Assembly (NCBI RefSeq): GCF_023161665.1
Contig: NZ_JALNTW010000021.1
Coordinates: 1 to 64,000, forward strand
Direction: 5' to 3'
DNA from: Shewanella sp. 1CM18E
Lineage (GTDB): Bacteria; Pseudomonadota; Gammaproteobacteria; Enterobacterales; Shewanellaceae
Length of the DNA: 64,000 nt
Part shown: in pieces, positions 42,678 to 53,900 of the stretch
Position numbering within the stretch: position 1 is the stretch's first letter
How the letters are laid out: the number at the start of each line of letters is the position of its first letter
Program-made: the position numbers and the translations under genes
Notes under the pieces: model-generated
Seen by the model: only the letters and a program-made list of their open reading frames with translations
What the model was told of the DNA's origin: nothing
The model's database searches: none

Positions 42678-45600
42678 TTAAAGAGATTCTTCGATGCAGA
42701 TGGCTATATCAAATACTTCATATATGCGCAGACCATCTTTACTTAGGCTGGCATTACCTGTGATGATTTTCTTACCAGCTTCATCTTTAACTGAAGTAAT
42801 GCTCACATCCATCGACATCTGCTTGTTCAGCGGATTAATTTGACCGCGGTACTTCCACTTAATGTTCGATAAAATCTGACCAAATTTAGGATTTTTGAAT
42901 CCTGCGCCCAAGTCTTTACTGATAGCGTAAGCTTGCATGGTTTCAATAATCGCTTCAACACCAAGTGAACCTGGCATAACTGGATCTTGGTGGAAGTGGA
43001 ATTGGAAGAACCAATCACTTGGGTCAATGGTGCGCTCAGCGTATAAGTAACCTAGACCTTCTGTGCCGCCATTATCAACAATTTCAACGCTGTCGATAAA
43101 GTTCAGCTGACCACCGGCTAGGCGGTAATACGGCTGATTAGCTGACGCGTTAAAGTGACGACCGCTCTTATCAAGCAAGTTCACTTTAGTGGTTGCCGCT
43201 ACGCCATTAGCTACATGCCATGGTTGAGTGACTTTACCGTTATCTAGACCTAGCTGATCTTTAAGCGCGTCACCTTTAAAGTAACCAAATACCGCAGTAC
43301 CGCGATAGAAAGGCTCGCCGTCAGTGCTTAGCTCGAAGCTAAAGCTTTGGATGATGTTAGTACCCGCCATAACGGTTGATAATAAACGTGAGTCGTTACG
43401 GATAGTTTTACCGCGCAGATCAACATCACGTAGCAGCTCACCACTACCGTCTAAGTTACGGAAGAACAGCTCAAGGCCTGGGAAGCCAAGGGTTGTACCC
43501 ATGTAACCTGAGATAAAGCCGTTAGGCTGTAGTGAGATCTCCATTAGAATCGAGTACGGCATCACCGCGGCATGGCTGTTTTTATCGAAATACCATGCAT
43601 CAGTAGGTACTTCATATTCAGCGATACACGATGATGGCTTTTTAAAGTCGCCGCGCTTACCGTTGACTTCGATAACACGAGTGGTCACCTGTAAGTCACC
43701 ACACGGTGTACGTGGCGGGATCATGCCGCGATAGATTGAGAACTCTGAGCCGAAACAGTTTTCGATATTACCCGTGGCAAACTCAAACATGTGATACGGC
43801 GTAAACGGGACTGTGTCAGGTACTCGGTTCGGGTAGTCTGGCGTAATTGGCGCTTCAACGTGGGAAATCGGAATAACGCCCTTGTTTGGCTCTTTGGTCA
43901 GATCGGGTATTTGCGCCATTAATGGTGCGTTTACTGATGCTGGCTTATATACCTTTTTCGCACTTGCTTGAGCGTTTACTTGTGTAGAGCTAGCCGTTGT
44001 TGATTCGGTCAAAAGTGGATAACGAGTGCACTCATCTTCCTCTTTAATCATCACCCCTAGGTTTTGGAAATCCACAACCGCTTTGCCGTTGAGTAAAATA
44101 TCGATGTTAGCTTTAGCGTATGGGCGCGGGCTGAAACCGATTTCAGTCACTTCCATACGGTAAGTTAGCACGCCTGATTGTGGTAGCACTTGGCCGCGAC
44201 AGCGTACTTGCTGTGATGCGTTTTCAAGTGGTTGGAAACGGCCATTTTGAGTTTGGGTGTGCATACCAAGGTGCAGCATATAGAACTGCAGTAGCTGGCC
44301 ACAACCTTCTGCCATTAATGAGCCAGCCATCACTTGGTCGCCCTTAAAGTGACACGGGAAATACCAGTGGTCGGCTTCAAGTTGCTTATGGCCTTCGATT
44401 AAACCTAGACCCCAAGTACCGCCAGTGCGATCAACCTTGCTGACTTGTTCAATCATCAAGAATTTTTCAGATGCGAAACATAGTGACGGCTGGTGGGCAC
44501 CACTGTGACTTGGGCCAAAACAACCCTCAATATCAGCGCTCAATAGCTTATGGATATCGCCATAGCTAAACTGGGTTTTCGGGCAATCAAGTAGCGGGTT
44601 AAAACGCTGCTTTTGCACTAGGCTGCGGGCTTTAATCTCTTCTTCGGTGCGAATCACACCTTTACCGTCGGCAAGTTCCTCATCAGTAAAGAATCCTGCG
44701 CAGCCGCCGTCCATCTTGAGGATCATCTTGTCGCCAACAAAACACTCGTAAGAGAAGAAGAACAATAAGGTATCGCCGTTGCGGGCATAGTTGTTGATCT
44801 TAATGTCGTAACGGAGTGTATCGCCGCCACGTGGCAAGTCGCCTAAGAAGGTGAGGGTACAATCGAGTAGTCGATAAACGCGCTCGCCTTTGTTCTCAAA
44901 GTCGATGCCCAAGTAACTGATCAGCATCAAGTCACATTGGCCTGACTCTACCGCGACCGCCCAAGGAATTTGCCCATCAACTAGATACGGCGCATCGACA
45001 GGGATGTCGTATTCAGTGGTCATTGAGCATGGCTTAAATTGATTCATGGTCGCATCAAGCTTAGTTACACGCGATACCAACAGATAGTCTGTGGTCGGCA
45101 GGCGTACGCGGCGTGAGTAGCTGTCGATAATGGCATAGTCACTGCCAAATACTTTAGCGATATCGCCCTCTGCGTACTCCACTAAATCGGCATAGTTCCA
45201 GATACATGGCTTTAGTGCAGGAACTGGCGGCGTGTATGGTGGCACGTTAGCGTGATCTGGCTTTAACTCTACAACACGGCTTTGCACTGGTGCAGCTTGC
45301 GTTGGAGTATGAGTTGCAGCAAGTGTTGCAGCTTGAGCATCGATGGCTTGAATATCGACGGTCTGATTATCGACGGCTTGAATATCGAGGGCTTGCCCTG
45401 TTACTTGGGCTAGCTGCTGCTTTAACAGAGCGTCAGCGACCTTCATACCGGCATTGCGGCTTTCTAAAAAGGCTAAATGAGCTTGCTGAGTGAGCTGTTG
45501 ATTGTGTTGGAAACTAGCGAGATCGCCAGTGCTAATATTTCCAGTAGCAGTATCGCTAGTAACTGCATCAAGAGTCTTATTGCTTGAATTGCTTATTGTA

Positions 45601-48600
45601 CTTGTTGTCATTGGTGGGGTACCTAATTCACGTTTGGGTGCCTGAGCGGTGACGCCAATGTTTGCAGTCTGTTGTGCTGCAATTGTTATTTGTGGTTTTA
45701 CTAAGCTTTCCGTTTTGAATGAGCCAGCCGTTTCGAATGAGCCAGCGGCCTTAATTGGTTTAACTTGGTTGACCACGGTCGATGCTGTCGCTTGCGCCAT
45801 CTTTTGCGTAATCGCGTCAAGGCTTGCAAGCGGCGTATCAACAATATGTTGGTAGATATCGCGGCCACCTAAGGTGACTTGCTTAACCAACTGGTGCTTA
45901 GCATCCGATTTAAGCTCACTGTTTAAACGCGCTGTTAATGCTTGTTGTTCGCTAGCTGTTTGGCTAATCAATAGCTGTGATAATTGGTTTTCACTGATAT
46001 TGTTGATTAGCGCGCAATTGGCTTTATTGGTTTGGGCTACAGCATTTAAGTTAAGTAAGCCGTGTAACAGGCTTGCCATACCTGCTGCGGCAAAGCAGTG
46101 ACCAATGCGCTGCTCAGCAGCAGTATGATTAACTTGAGTGCCAGCCATTGGCGCTAATTGAATCTGGCTAGCAGGCGCTGCCATGGTTTCAATCACTTTA
46201 ACCGTATTAAAGTCGGTGGCAGTTTGGCTCAGTAATTTGTCGGTTGCTAAAGCGGCTTCGGCAGTTTTAGCAAATCCAAGCGCATCAATTTGGCCGTATG
46301 AGCAGCCCGATGTTGCTTCATCTTTAACCAGCACTACCGCGCCAGCACCTTCACCCACATTCCACTTATTAACGTCGCGGTTTGGCTCAATTGCGACCGG
46401 TGCGATGGCGTTTTTGAGAATGACTTGCTCGAAGCTACCAGACAGATCAACCGCTGCAATAACTACTGCATCTAGGTTATCTTCCATGATGAGGTTTTGC
46501 GCCACATCGATACAGCGACTGACAGATTGCTCTGCAGCAGAAATAGTGAAGGCTGGACCATTAAAGTCCCAAAGTGACGCCACGCGTGACGCCATAATAT
46601 TGCCAATAAAGCTGGTGTACTGATTCAGCTTAGCGGCATCAAGTACGCTGTCCATGGCGATAGCTTCAAGCGCTTGGTATTCATCAGTTGATAAACTCAC
46701 TCCCATAGCTGCAAGGCTTTGTGCTAGCTGAGTATGCAAGTTAACGCGACCGCGGAACTGATGCAGTTCAAGCTCAGTTTCCATAGCGACTAATACCGCA
46801 ACTTTTTGCCCAGGTTCTAGCTTGGCATCACGAATCGCTTCGTCTGTAACACGCATCAGCATTAGCTGCTGTGAGATCAAGCGGTCATCTTCGTTAGGTG
46901 GCAGTTTAAAGCGTAAAAAGTCCAGCTCGAAGTTATCGACATAAGCACCCTTTGGCGCAGATGCTAAGCCAAATTCAGCTAACAGTTCATTGTGCCTTTC
47001 AAGGCCTTTCCAGCGCTTTTTCGGCAGTTCGATAAAACCGTTACCGTTTTTAGTCACAGCATTGTTAAGTGCATTGATACTGCTAAGCGGACCAAAGTGT
47101 GAGGCAAGGCCAACCACTTTTAGCGGCTCAGCTTGACGCGTGGCTTGAGTGGGTTTTGTCTTTACAGTGCCTTTGCCATTGTATGATTCAAGCAATAGGT
47201 GAGCATTACAACCACCAAAGCCAAAAACCGATACGCCAGCGTGACGACTTCGCACACCAAAATGATTATTCGATGGTTTATCTGGCCAGCCTTGAACCAT
47301 GCTAGGCAGGGTTGGTTTACCAAACAGTTTTTTCGGTGAAGCGATGGCATCACTAATGTTGATACTTGGCGGCAGGTAACCTTCTTTCATGGCGAAGATC
47401 ATTTTCATGATCCCCGGCATGCCGGCTGCAGTTAATAGGTGGCCTAAGTTCGACTTGGCAGAACCAATTAGCGGTGCATCAGTACCTTGCAGCTTGTCTT
47501 CAAAGAAGGTTTCCATTGAAGTGAGCTCAATCTTATCACCCAGCGGCGTGCCTGTTGCGTGGCACTCAATCACTTCAATGTCTTTTGGCTCAATATCACT
47601 GGCGGCATAAGCACGTTCAAAGGCTTTTACCTGACCTTTAGGGTTCGGGCTTAGTACAAACTGGCCTTTTCCGTCGTTTGATAGCCCTACGCCACTGACC
47701 ACTGCATAGATTTTGTCATTGTCGCGCTCAGCATCTTCAAGGCGTTTAAGCACTAATACGCCAGCGCCTTCGCCGGCAAATAAGCCTTTACTGCTTGCAT
47801 CAAACGGCACTGAAATGCCGTGATCTGGGTAGGCGTGAAAAATCGAGAATCCCATATTGATAAAGAAAGGATCCGCGCCAGACACCGCGCCAGCCAACAT
47901 GATGTCGGCTTTACCAGTGCTTAAGTAATCACAAGCAAGCTTTAGTGAATACACTGAACTTGCACAGGCGGCATCTAGGCTTAGCTGTGCGCCGCCAAGG
48001 CCAAGTGCATCGGCAACCACTTTTGAGCTGTTATGGGCAATGGCGCCATTGGCTGCGTTTAGGCTGTTTTCATTTACCGCTCGCGCGGTATGGGCATTAG
48101 TTGGGTTTAATTTAAATGCTTTTGCGCCCAGTTTATCCTGCAGCGCTTTTTCAACCGCGCGGTGATAAATCGGCAAAAATAGATCGTTAGAGCGGGTAGT
48201 TGGGAACGATAAAGCGCCCATTACTACACCTGTGCGGCTTAAATCAGCGCCGTTGATATCTATTCCGGCATCAATCAGCGCGTTGCGACTGGTATCTAGC
48301 GCCCAAAGGAAGCTGTCGTCTAAGCCATTTAAGCTTTGCTCTGACAGCTTGTAGCCCGCAGGGTTAAATTGAAAGTTTTCAATATAGCCGCCTTTATTAC
48401 AATAAAAGCGGTCAGATTGGCCTTGTACACCTTGATAGTCATTGCAACTCGCACCGAGTTTTTCATCGGTTAAGGTGCTGCGAGAATCGCGTTTATCCAG
48501 TAAATTCTGCCAGAATTCTTGTGGGCTTTTAGCATCGGGGTAGAGTGTTGCTAAGCCAACAATGGCAATTTTACTTTGCTTGCTGGGATGTGAAGCCTGC

Positions 48601-48641
48601 TTACTTGAAGTATGCGTAGAAGTGTTGTCTGGTAACGACAT
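42678..48641 (-). CDS. pfaC: PfaC, PUFA synthase subunit (KS-CLF-DH-DH)
   Basis: The 1987-residue protein carries a ketosynthase (about 20-480; Cys226 in DAACASS; ECHATGTPLGD; KSNLGHLLTAAG). A chain-length-factor-like second KS (about 510-930) follows, with SAAEQSVS at 702-709 and Glu704 where the Cys would be. Two FabA-type hot-dog dehydratases come next (CHFKGDQVMAG with His1431; FHFHQDPVMPG with His1882). It condenses acyl units and installs and isomerises the double bonds of EPA. The ATG shares one base with the pfaB stop (TAATG). A Gln-rich linker lies at about 1000-1150. Length is typical. Confidence 0.96.
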   Translation of the reverse strand: MSLPDNTSTHTSSKQASHPSKQSKIAIVGLATLYPDAKSPQEFWQNLLDKRDSRSTLTDEKLGASCNDYQGVQGQSDRFYCNKGGYIENFQFNPAGYKLSEQSLNGLDDSFLWALDTSRNALIDAGIDINGADLSRTGVVMGALSFPTTRSNDLFLPIYHRAVEKALQDKLGAKAFKLNPTNAHTARAVNENSLNAANGAIAHNSSKVVADALGLGGAQLSLDAACASSVYSLKLACDYLSTGKADIMLAGAVSGADPFFINMGFSIFHAYPDHGISVPFDASSKGLFAGEGAGVLVLKRLEDAERDNDKIYAVVSGVGLSNDGKGQFVLSPNPKGQVKAFERAYAASDIEPKDIEVIECHATGTPLGDKIELTSMETFFEDKLQGTDAPLIGSAKSNLGHLLTAAGMPGIMKMIFAMKEGYLPPSINISDAIASPKKLFGKPTLPSMVQGWPDKPSNNHFGVRSRHAGVSVFGFGGCNAHLLLESYNGKGTVKTKPTQATRQAEPLKVVGLASHFGPLSSINALNNAVTKNGNGFIELPKKRWKGLERHNELLAEFGLASAPKGAYVDNFELDFLRFKLPPNEDDRLISQQLMLMRVTDEAIRDAKLEPGQKVAVLVAMETELELHQFRGRVNLHTQLAQSLAAMGVSLSTDEYQALEAIAMDSVLDAAKLNQYTSFIGNIMASRVASLWDFNGPAFTISAAEQSVSRCIDVAQNLIMEDNLDAVVIAAVDLSGSFEQVILKNAIAPVAIEPNRDVNKWNVGEGAGAVVLVKDEATSGCSYGQIDALGFAKTAEAALATDKLLSQTATDFNTVKVIETMAAPASQIQLAPMAGTQVNHTAAEQRIGHCFAAAGMASLLHGLLNLNAVAQTNKANCALINNISENQLSQLLISQTASEQQALTARLNSELKSDAKHQLVKQVTLGGRDIYQHIVDTPLASLDAITQKMAQATASTVVNQVKPIKAAGSFETAGSFKTESLVKPQITIAAQQTANIGVTAQAPKRELGTPPMTTSTISNSSNKTLDAVTSDTATGNISTGDLASFQHNQQLTQQAHLAFLESRNAGMKVADALLKQQLAQVTGQALDIQAVDNQTVDIQAIDAQAATLAATHTPTQAAPVQSRVVELKPDHANVPPYTPPVPALKPCIWNYADLVEYAEGDIAKVFGSDYAIIDSYSRRVRLPTTDYLLVSRVTKLDATMNQFKPCSMTTEYDIPVDAPYLVDGQIPWAVAVESGQCDLMLISYLGIDFENKGERVYRLLDCTLTFLGDLPRGGDTLRYDIKINNYARNGDTLLFFFSYECFVGDKMILKMDGGCAGFFTDEELADGKGVIRTEEEIKARSLVQKQRFNPLLDCPKTQFSYGDIHKLLSADIEGCFGPSHSGAHQPSLCFASEKFLMIEQVSKVDRTGGTWGLGLIEGHKQLEADHWYFPCHFKGDQVMAGSLMAEGCGQLLQFYMLHLGMHTQTQNGRFQPLENASQQVRCRGQVLPQSGVLTYRMEVTEIGFSPRPYAKANIDILLNGKAVVDFQNLGVMIKEEDECTRYPLLTESTTASSTQVNAQASAKKVYKPASVNAPLMAQIPDLTKEPNKGVIPISHVEAPITPDYPNRVPDTVPFTPYHMFEFATGNIENCFGSEFSIYRGMIPPRTPCGDLQVTTRVIEVNGKRGDFKKPSSCIAEYEVPTDAWYFDKNSHAAVMPYSILMEISLQPNGFISGYMGTTLGFPGLELFFRNLDGSGELLRDVDLRGKTIRNDSRLLSTVMAGTNIIQSFSFELSTDGEPFYRGTAVFGYFKGDALKDQLGLDNGKVTQPWHVANGVAATTKVNLLDKSGRHFNASANQPYYRLAGGQLNFIDSVEIVDNGGTEGLGYLYAERTIDPSDWFFQFHFHQDPVMPGSLGVEAIIETMQAYAISKDLGAGFKNPKFGQILSNIKWKYRGQINPLNKQMSMDVSITSVKDEAGKKIITGNASLSKDGLRIYEVFDIAICIEESL

Positions 48642-50989
48642 TAGACTTCCTCTCTCAGTAAATGATGTTCGTTTGACGATGCGACAGTGTCATGGGCTAG
48701 CGCTAATTGGCAGCGAGCCTGTTCGCGCTTGAGTCCATCGATAAATGGTTGCAGTGACATAGGCACGTTATGGCTAATAAGTTGCCCTAGAGCTTTGAGT
48801 AAGCTGGTGACATCTGAGCTGCCTTTGGCATTAACGGGCACGGTGCAGCAAGGCTGATGCGCACTCTTGCTATCTTGCTTGGCGATTTTATCGATTAAGG
48901 TGCAGTTTTGTCTGTCTGCGCCAACCTCGACAAATAGCTTGGCACCTTGGTTTTGTGCGTGATGTACCAGCGCGGTAAAGTCCAAGGTTTGGCAAAAGGT
49001 GTCGGCAATAGACTGAGCAACGACTTGGCTGCTAAGTGTTTGTTCACTCACCGTTTGCTTAGTGGTTAAATCTGCGGCGCTAATAAAGGTGATATCACTT
49101 GGCAGTGCAGATTTTAGTGGCTGCTGGTAAAAGTCTTGCACATTGCAATGCTCTTGCATGGCAGGCTGGGTATGCATAGCTGTGACACGATTAGCGGCGA
49201 TACCACGTTTACCTAAGGCTGCTAATAGGGCTTTACATTGCTGCTCACAACCGGCAATCACACAAGTATCACCTTGAATAATCGCAAGGTAAGCACGTGG
49301 GTAATCATTTAACAGCGCTTGAATCGGCGCGGCTTCGCTTCTCACAACAAAGCTGTTCCATACAATATCGGCATCTTGCTCTGTTAGCTGCCAAGCTTGC
49401 CTAACGGCGGTTAACTTGCCGGATATTGCTGAGGTAAATAATGGGTCAGTTTGGGTTTTATTAATGAGCGCATGAGGATTTTCCCACACACCTAAACTTG
49501 CCCACATTGACGCTTCGCCCATTGAATAGCCCAGTGCAAAGTCAGGCTGGATATTAAATTCGTTAACTAACAACTGAGTTAATAGATAACTGCTACCCAC
49601 GCCGGCAATGGCTAAGTCACCTAAACTCATCTTGGCAGCATGTTTAGGGTCAAGATGATAGATATCTTCTGCTTGTAGCATCGACTTTAAATCGCCTTCA
49701 CGCTCAAGACGTGCATACAGGGCAGGGAAGTACTGGTGTAGTTCGCTGAGCATATCGGCGTAAACCGTGCCAACACCTGGGTAGACAAAAGCCAAGCCTG
49801 CCTGTTTGCTAGCGCTTGCTGCAAGCGGTGTGCTGCTAAAGTAGCTGCCAGCAGGGGTTTTATATTGTATAAGCCCTGCATTACTCGCGTCCGCAAACAG
49901 ATTAGCTAGGGCATCATTAAACGCATCTAGCTCTTGTTGTAAGTTCTCAATCGAACTTGCCTGCAACACAGCTTGGTAGGCTTGCTGGCTTTGCCCTTGA
50001 GGAACTCGCTGGTTCTGCTGAAAATTATCACTGGCTTGCTGCAAATTATTTTGCATCAAATCTAGTAGCGCAAGTTGGCGAGCATGGCTATTTGGCTCGC
50101 TTGCCTCAAGGCTACTGATTTGAGTTAGCGCATGGCTTAGCTTATTTAATGCCGCTTTTAACTCAGCCTGTGTTTGCCCAGCTAAGATAAACATCAGTCT
50201 ATTGGCATTAAGCAAAGATTTTGGCGCAATAAAGCCAGTACCTTGTGTTAACACATAGCTGGTGGTGACTGCATTCATCGCTGAATCGTTTGCTGACTTT
50301 GCTGCGGCGTTGTCAGTAAAGCTAATAGCAGCAACTCGCGCTTGATGAAAGTTGCTAAACCAAAAATGACTCTTTGCTTGTTTAGGGCCTAATGCCACGC
50401 CTTGGTTGATTGCGTCACGGTGATGGGTGCGAGTAGCCAACTTTTCAATTAGCTGATACACCGCAGAAAATTGCTCAGCGCTACTGAGATCTTGGTAAGA
50501 CTCAATATGACAGTCGCTATTAAGCTCGCGCTTTGCTTGGGCAAATGCGGCGCTTAATACGTTTTCATGACTATTGCTGTTTTTTGCTGTTGCACTAGTT
50601 TGTACGGCACTGGTCTGCATTGCGCTGTTTTGCATAGCGCAGAGAACCGCATGTGGGTGCAAGCGTAATTGCGCCGCTTTAAGAGCGGGTAGCATTAATA
50701 GAGCCTGCTGGTTATTGGAGAACAATACCAGCTTGCCGTCATTAATGGCATTAACCGTGGTTTGTAATTGCTGCTCGAAACGATTGTTTGCCTGCTCACT
50801 CGCACCATTAGCGTCATCAACAATGATATTAATCAGCTGTTGGTTGCTAGATGGCTCAAAAGAGAGCAAGCCTGACGTGGCAAGCTCAGGCAAGAGTGCT
50901 GATAAACTATCAGCACTCACTTGTGGCGCAGGCAGCAAAATCAGTGCGATGCGCAGCGGCATCACACTTGCTTTAGGCGTTTGTTCCAC
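48641..50989 (-). CDS. pfaB: PfaB, acyltransferase subunit of the PUFA synthase
   Basis: The 782-residue protein has an acyltransferase domain with the nucleophile motif GYSMGEAS (Ser489), preceded by a KS-like or unassigned N-terminal region (1-380). It starts with GTG 50989, which shares its first base with the pfaA TAG (TAGTG), and ends with a TAATG overlap with pfaC. In Shewanella and Moritella, PfaB influences whether EPA or DHA is the final product. With six ACPs in PfaA and the Shewanella context, EPA is the more likely product, but this is inference. Confidence 0.94.
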   Translation of the reverse strand: MEQTPKASVMPLRIALILLPAPQVSADSLSALLPELATSGLLSFEPSSNQQLINIIVDDANGASEQANNRFEQQLQTTVNAINDGKLVLFSNNQQALLMLPALKAAQLRLHPHAVLCAMQNSAMQTSAVQTSATAKNSNSHENVLSAAFAQAKRELNSDCHIESYQDLSSAEQFSAVYQLIEKLATRTHHRDAINQGVALGPKQAKSHFWFSNFHQARVAAISFTDNAAAKSANDSAMNAVTTSYVLTQGTGFIAPKSLLNANRLMFILAGQTQAELKAALNKLSHALTQISSLEASEPNSHARQLALLDLMQNNLQQASDNFQQNQRVPQGQSQQAYQAVLQASSIENLQQELDAFNDALANLFADASNAGLIQYKTPAGSYFSSTPLAASASKQAGLAFVYPGVGTVYADMLSELHQYFPALYARLEREGDLKSMLQAEDIYHLDPKHAAKMSLGDLAIAGVGSSYLLTQLLVNEFNIQPDFALGYSMGEASMWASLGVWENPHALINKTQTDPLFTSAISGKLTAVRQAWQLTEQDADIVWNSFVVRSEAAPIQALLNDYPRAYLAIIQGDTCVIAGCEQQCKALLAALGKRGIAANRVTAMHTQPAMQEHCNVQDFYQQPLKSALPSDITFISAADLTTKQTVSEQTLSSQVVAQSIADTFCQTLDFTALVHHAQNQGAKLFVEVGADRQNCTLIDKIAKQDSKSAHQPCCTVPVNAKGSSDVTSLLKALGQLISHNVPMSLQPFIDGLKREQARCQLALAHDTVASSNEHHLLREEV

Positions 50990-53900
50990 TATTTCGCCTC
51001 ACTGTTAGTTGCTAACGTTTTTTTTGTTAGCGCAGCAGGTAAAAACGCCGAGTTTAAGCTTTTGCTAATGGTGATTTTAGCGGACTTAAACATGGCACTT
51101 AACTCGCCGTTGTCACGGTATAGCGCAACGTTTGCTTCAAGTGAGCGGCTGTTGTGTTTTATCACATCAAGCTCAATAACGCCGGTTTCACCAAACGCCA
51201 TAGGCTGGTACGACACAAACTCGCCGATGGCTGAAGGCAAACTTGCCGCGCCAGTTTTAAGGCGAGCCCAAACCAGCATGGCTTGCAGCAATAGATCTTC
51301 AGCAAATGGCTGACTGCCGCCGATATGGGTTTGTGGTAAAAACTCACCACAATCGCTAAGTTCAACTTTAGGCAAGGTGATCTTGGCGATTAGACCTTGG
51401 TCGTCGAAACGCGTTACCGACTCGATGCCTTGTAAGCGCGGACCATGGAACAAGGTGCCGTTGCTATAAAGCTCTTTCGCTGTGGTAATCACCTTAGCGC
51501 CTAAGTCAAACTGCTTGCTATGCTCACTTGGCTTATTATCACTGACAAGTAACGCCTTGTATTGCGGACGACCATCACAGCTGATTAATGCTTGCAGCTT
51601 TGGCTGTTGTTCAACCGCTGAAGGCTCACTATTTTCATCTGCTACTGGCGTTAGCTCAAGCGTTAGCTCTTGTGGCGCATCAGTCTCAAACACAATGCCT
51701 TTTAATAGCTTGTAATCAAGTACCTTAACTTGAGCGCCAAGCATGTGGCTTGCCGCTTCACGCATCCAGTCGATAGCACATACCGTTGGCAGCACACTGT
51801 TACCACCAATGCGGTGATCTTCAATGAAGACCATCGCACTTGGGGTTAACAGGCGCGTTGCAGTGACAGCTTGTAGTGGTGTTTTTTGTGCACCAGCACG
51901 CGGATGCGATGTTGTTAGCACCTCACCCGCATTAAGCTTTTTTACAGAAGCAGCCTCAGTTGCTTTTGTATCGCTGCCACCTTGCATCGAAGTACCAATT
52001 AGCAATTGCACGCCGGTTTCAGCTAATAGCTGAGTGGCAAATAGCTCTGCGCCCGCTTTAAGTGGAATGACGTATACGCCACGGTCAGTAAACATCTTTT
52101 TAAGTGCTGGATTAACCATGCCGCCATCCCAAGGACCCCAGTTAAAGCTCATCACTTTAGCTTGTGGGTTGCGTGCAGTGAACTGCAACGCTGCCTTGTT
52201 AAGAATGTCGTTTGACATCGCATAATCGCTTTGACCTGTATTACCGTAAAAACCTGCAGCCGATGAGAACATGGCTAGCAGTTTGATGTTACTTGGCTCA
52301 AGTGCCGCGAGTAGCGCTTTTAGGCCGTTAACTTTAGTGCCATAAACCCGTGCTAGTTCAGCAAGCGTCTTGTCTTGAATATGCTTATCGGCTAACACGC
52401 CAGCGCCGTGAATAAGACCTGTGATCTCATTTGATCGACCATTAAGTGCTGCTGTGATTGCTGCGATGTCGGTCACATCCATGCTGACGTATTCAGCTGA
52501 AGCACCAACTTCGCTAAAGGCGGCTAGGGCAGCATTAATCTCAATGCTGCTTTGTACTGGCCAAACAGCCGCTTCAACTTGCTTTGGCGTTGGCTTTTGA
52601 CCGCTTGCGATAATATGTGCGATCGCCGCAGATTTTAGCTCGCTAGTTTGCTTACCTTCAGCCCAGCTTGGTAATGCTTGTAACTCACTTCGACCTGCTA
52701 AGATAAAGTGTGACTGGCTGCGAGCCGCTAATGCTAGCGCACATTCAAATGTCACCCCTTTAGCACCACCGGTCACCAGTATTTTATCTGAGCTATTTAG
52801 CTCGGCTTGCGCGGTTTTATTCGCGGCTTCACCAGCAACCAGTGTTACACGGCTAACTTGACCTTCAATCAAGCTTAAGCCGACTTCTGGTAGCTGAACT
52901 TGGCTATCAAATAGTTCGCTGGTAATGGCATCTGCAAGATGAGTTGCATCAACATTTGTTGCAATATCTAGCGCACGACAGAAAACCTGTGGCCATTCAT
53001 GGCTTAAGGTTTTAGTTAAGCCAGCTAATGCAGCTTGGTTAAGTTCGGCATCTTTTAGTGCATCAGTATTTAAGTAACCAAAGCCACCGTCGATGCGGCT
53101 TACTGTCACAAAACAGCGGCGAGCGTCTGATGCTGCAACTAGCTTTGGTTGTAACAGCTTTGCCCATAAGAAGGCATTGCTTACGTGAGTAAAGCTTTGC
53201 GGATCTAGGTTGACTGCTGTTTGCTCGGCAGTATTCGCTTCTGGTTGCAGGTGGATAAATCCAGCAATTGTGCCAACCTGAGTTTCGATCTGCGCGATAA
53301 CTGCAGCAATACTTGTCTCTAGCTCAGACTCATCACTTGAGGTAAGTTCAAAGCTGGCAACGTCACTTGAAAGTGGCGATTGAGGCTGACCTGCAGCAAG
53401 ACGCACAACAGCAACTTTTAGACCTTGTTTAATTAGTTTCTCAGCTAAAACACCTGCGTTGTGACCATCATCGTTGATCACAACACTTGTGTCTGCGGCG
53501 AAACAATTTTCTAGCTTGTCCGCCGCATTAAGCTTTTTTAGCGCTACCTCGCTATGAGGAGGAAGCTCCACTCTTGCTTCTGCCGAGATTGCTGCTGGCT
53601 TTGAAGTATTTGCTGCACTTGTATTAGCAGAGCCGTCAGCAGCACTTGTAGAAAGTTTAGAGTTCATATAGCTAACGATTTCGCCAAGAGTGCGACACTC
53701 AGCTAGATCTTCTGGGTTAAGCTCAGGTAAGCCCGGTAGCTCATCTTGTACTGTGCCAAGAATTTCTACGCGCTTGATAGAGTCGATACCAAGGTCGGCT
53801 TCCATATCCATGCTTAGCTCAAGCATTTCAGTTGGGTAACCGGTCTTGTCGCTAACCACTGACATCATAGTCGCTTGTACTTTTTCTGCGCTCAGACCGT

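Noticed and set aside
50921..52225. Opposite-strand open frames inside pfaA and pfaB (for example 51482-51715, 51824-52033)
   Set aside because: They are shadows of the strongly coding minus strand, with Ser/Cys-rich composition and no domains.
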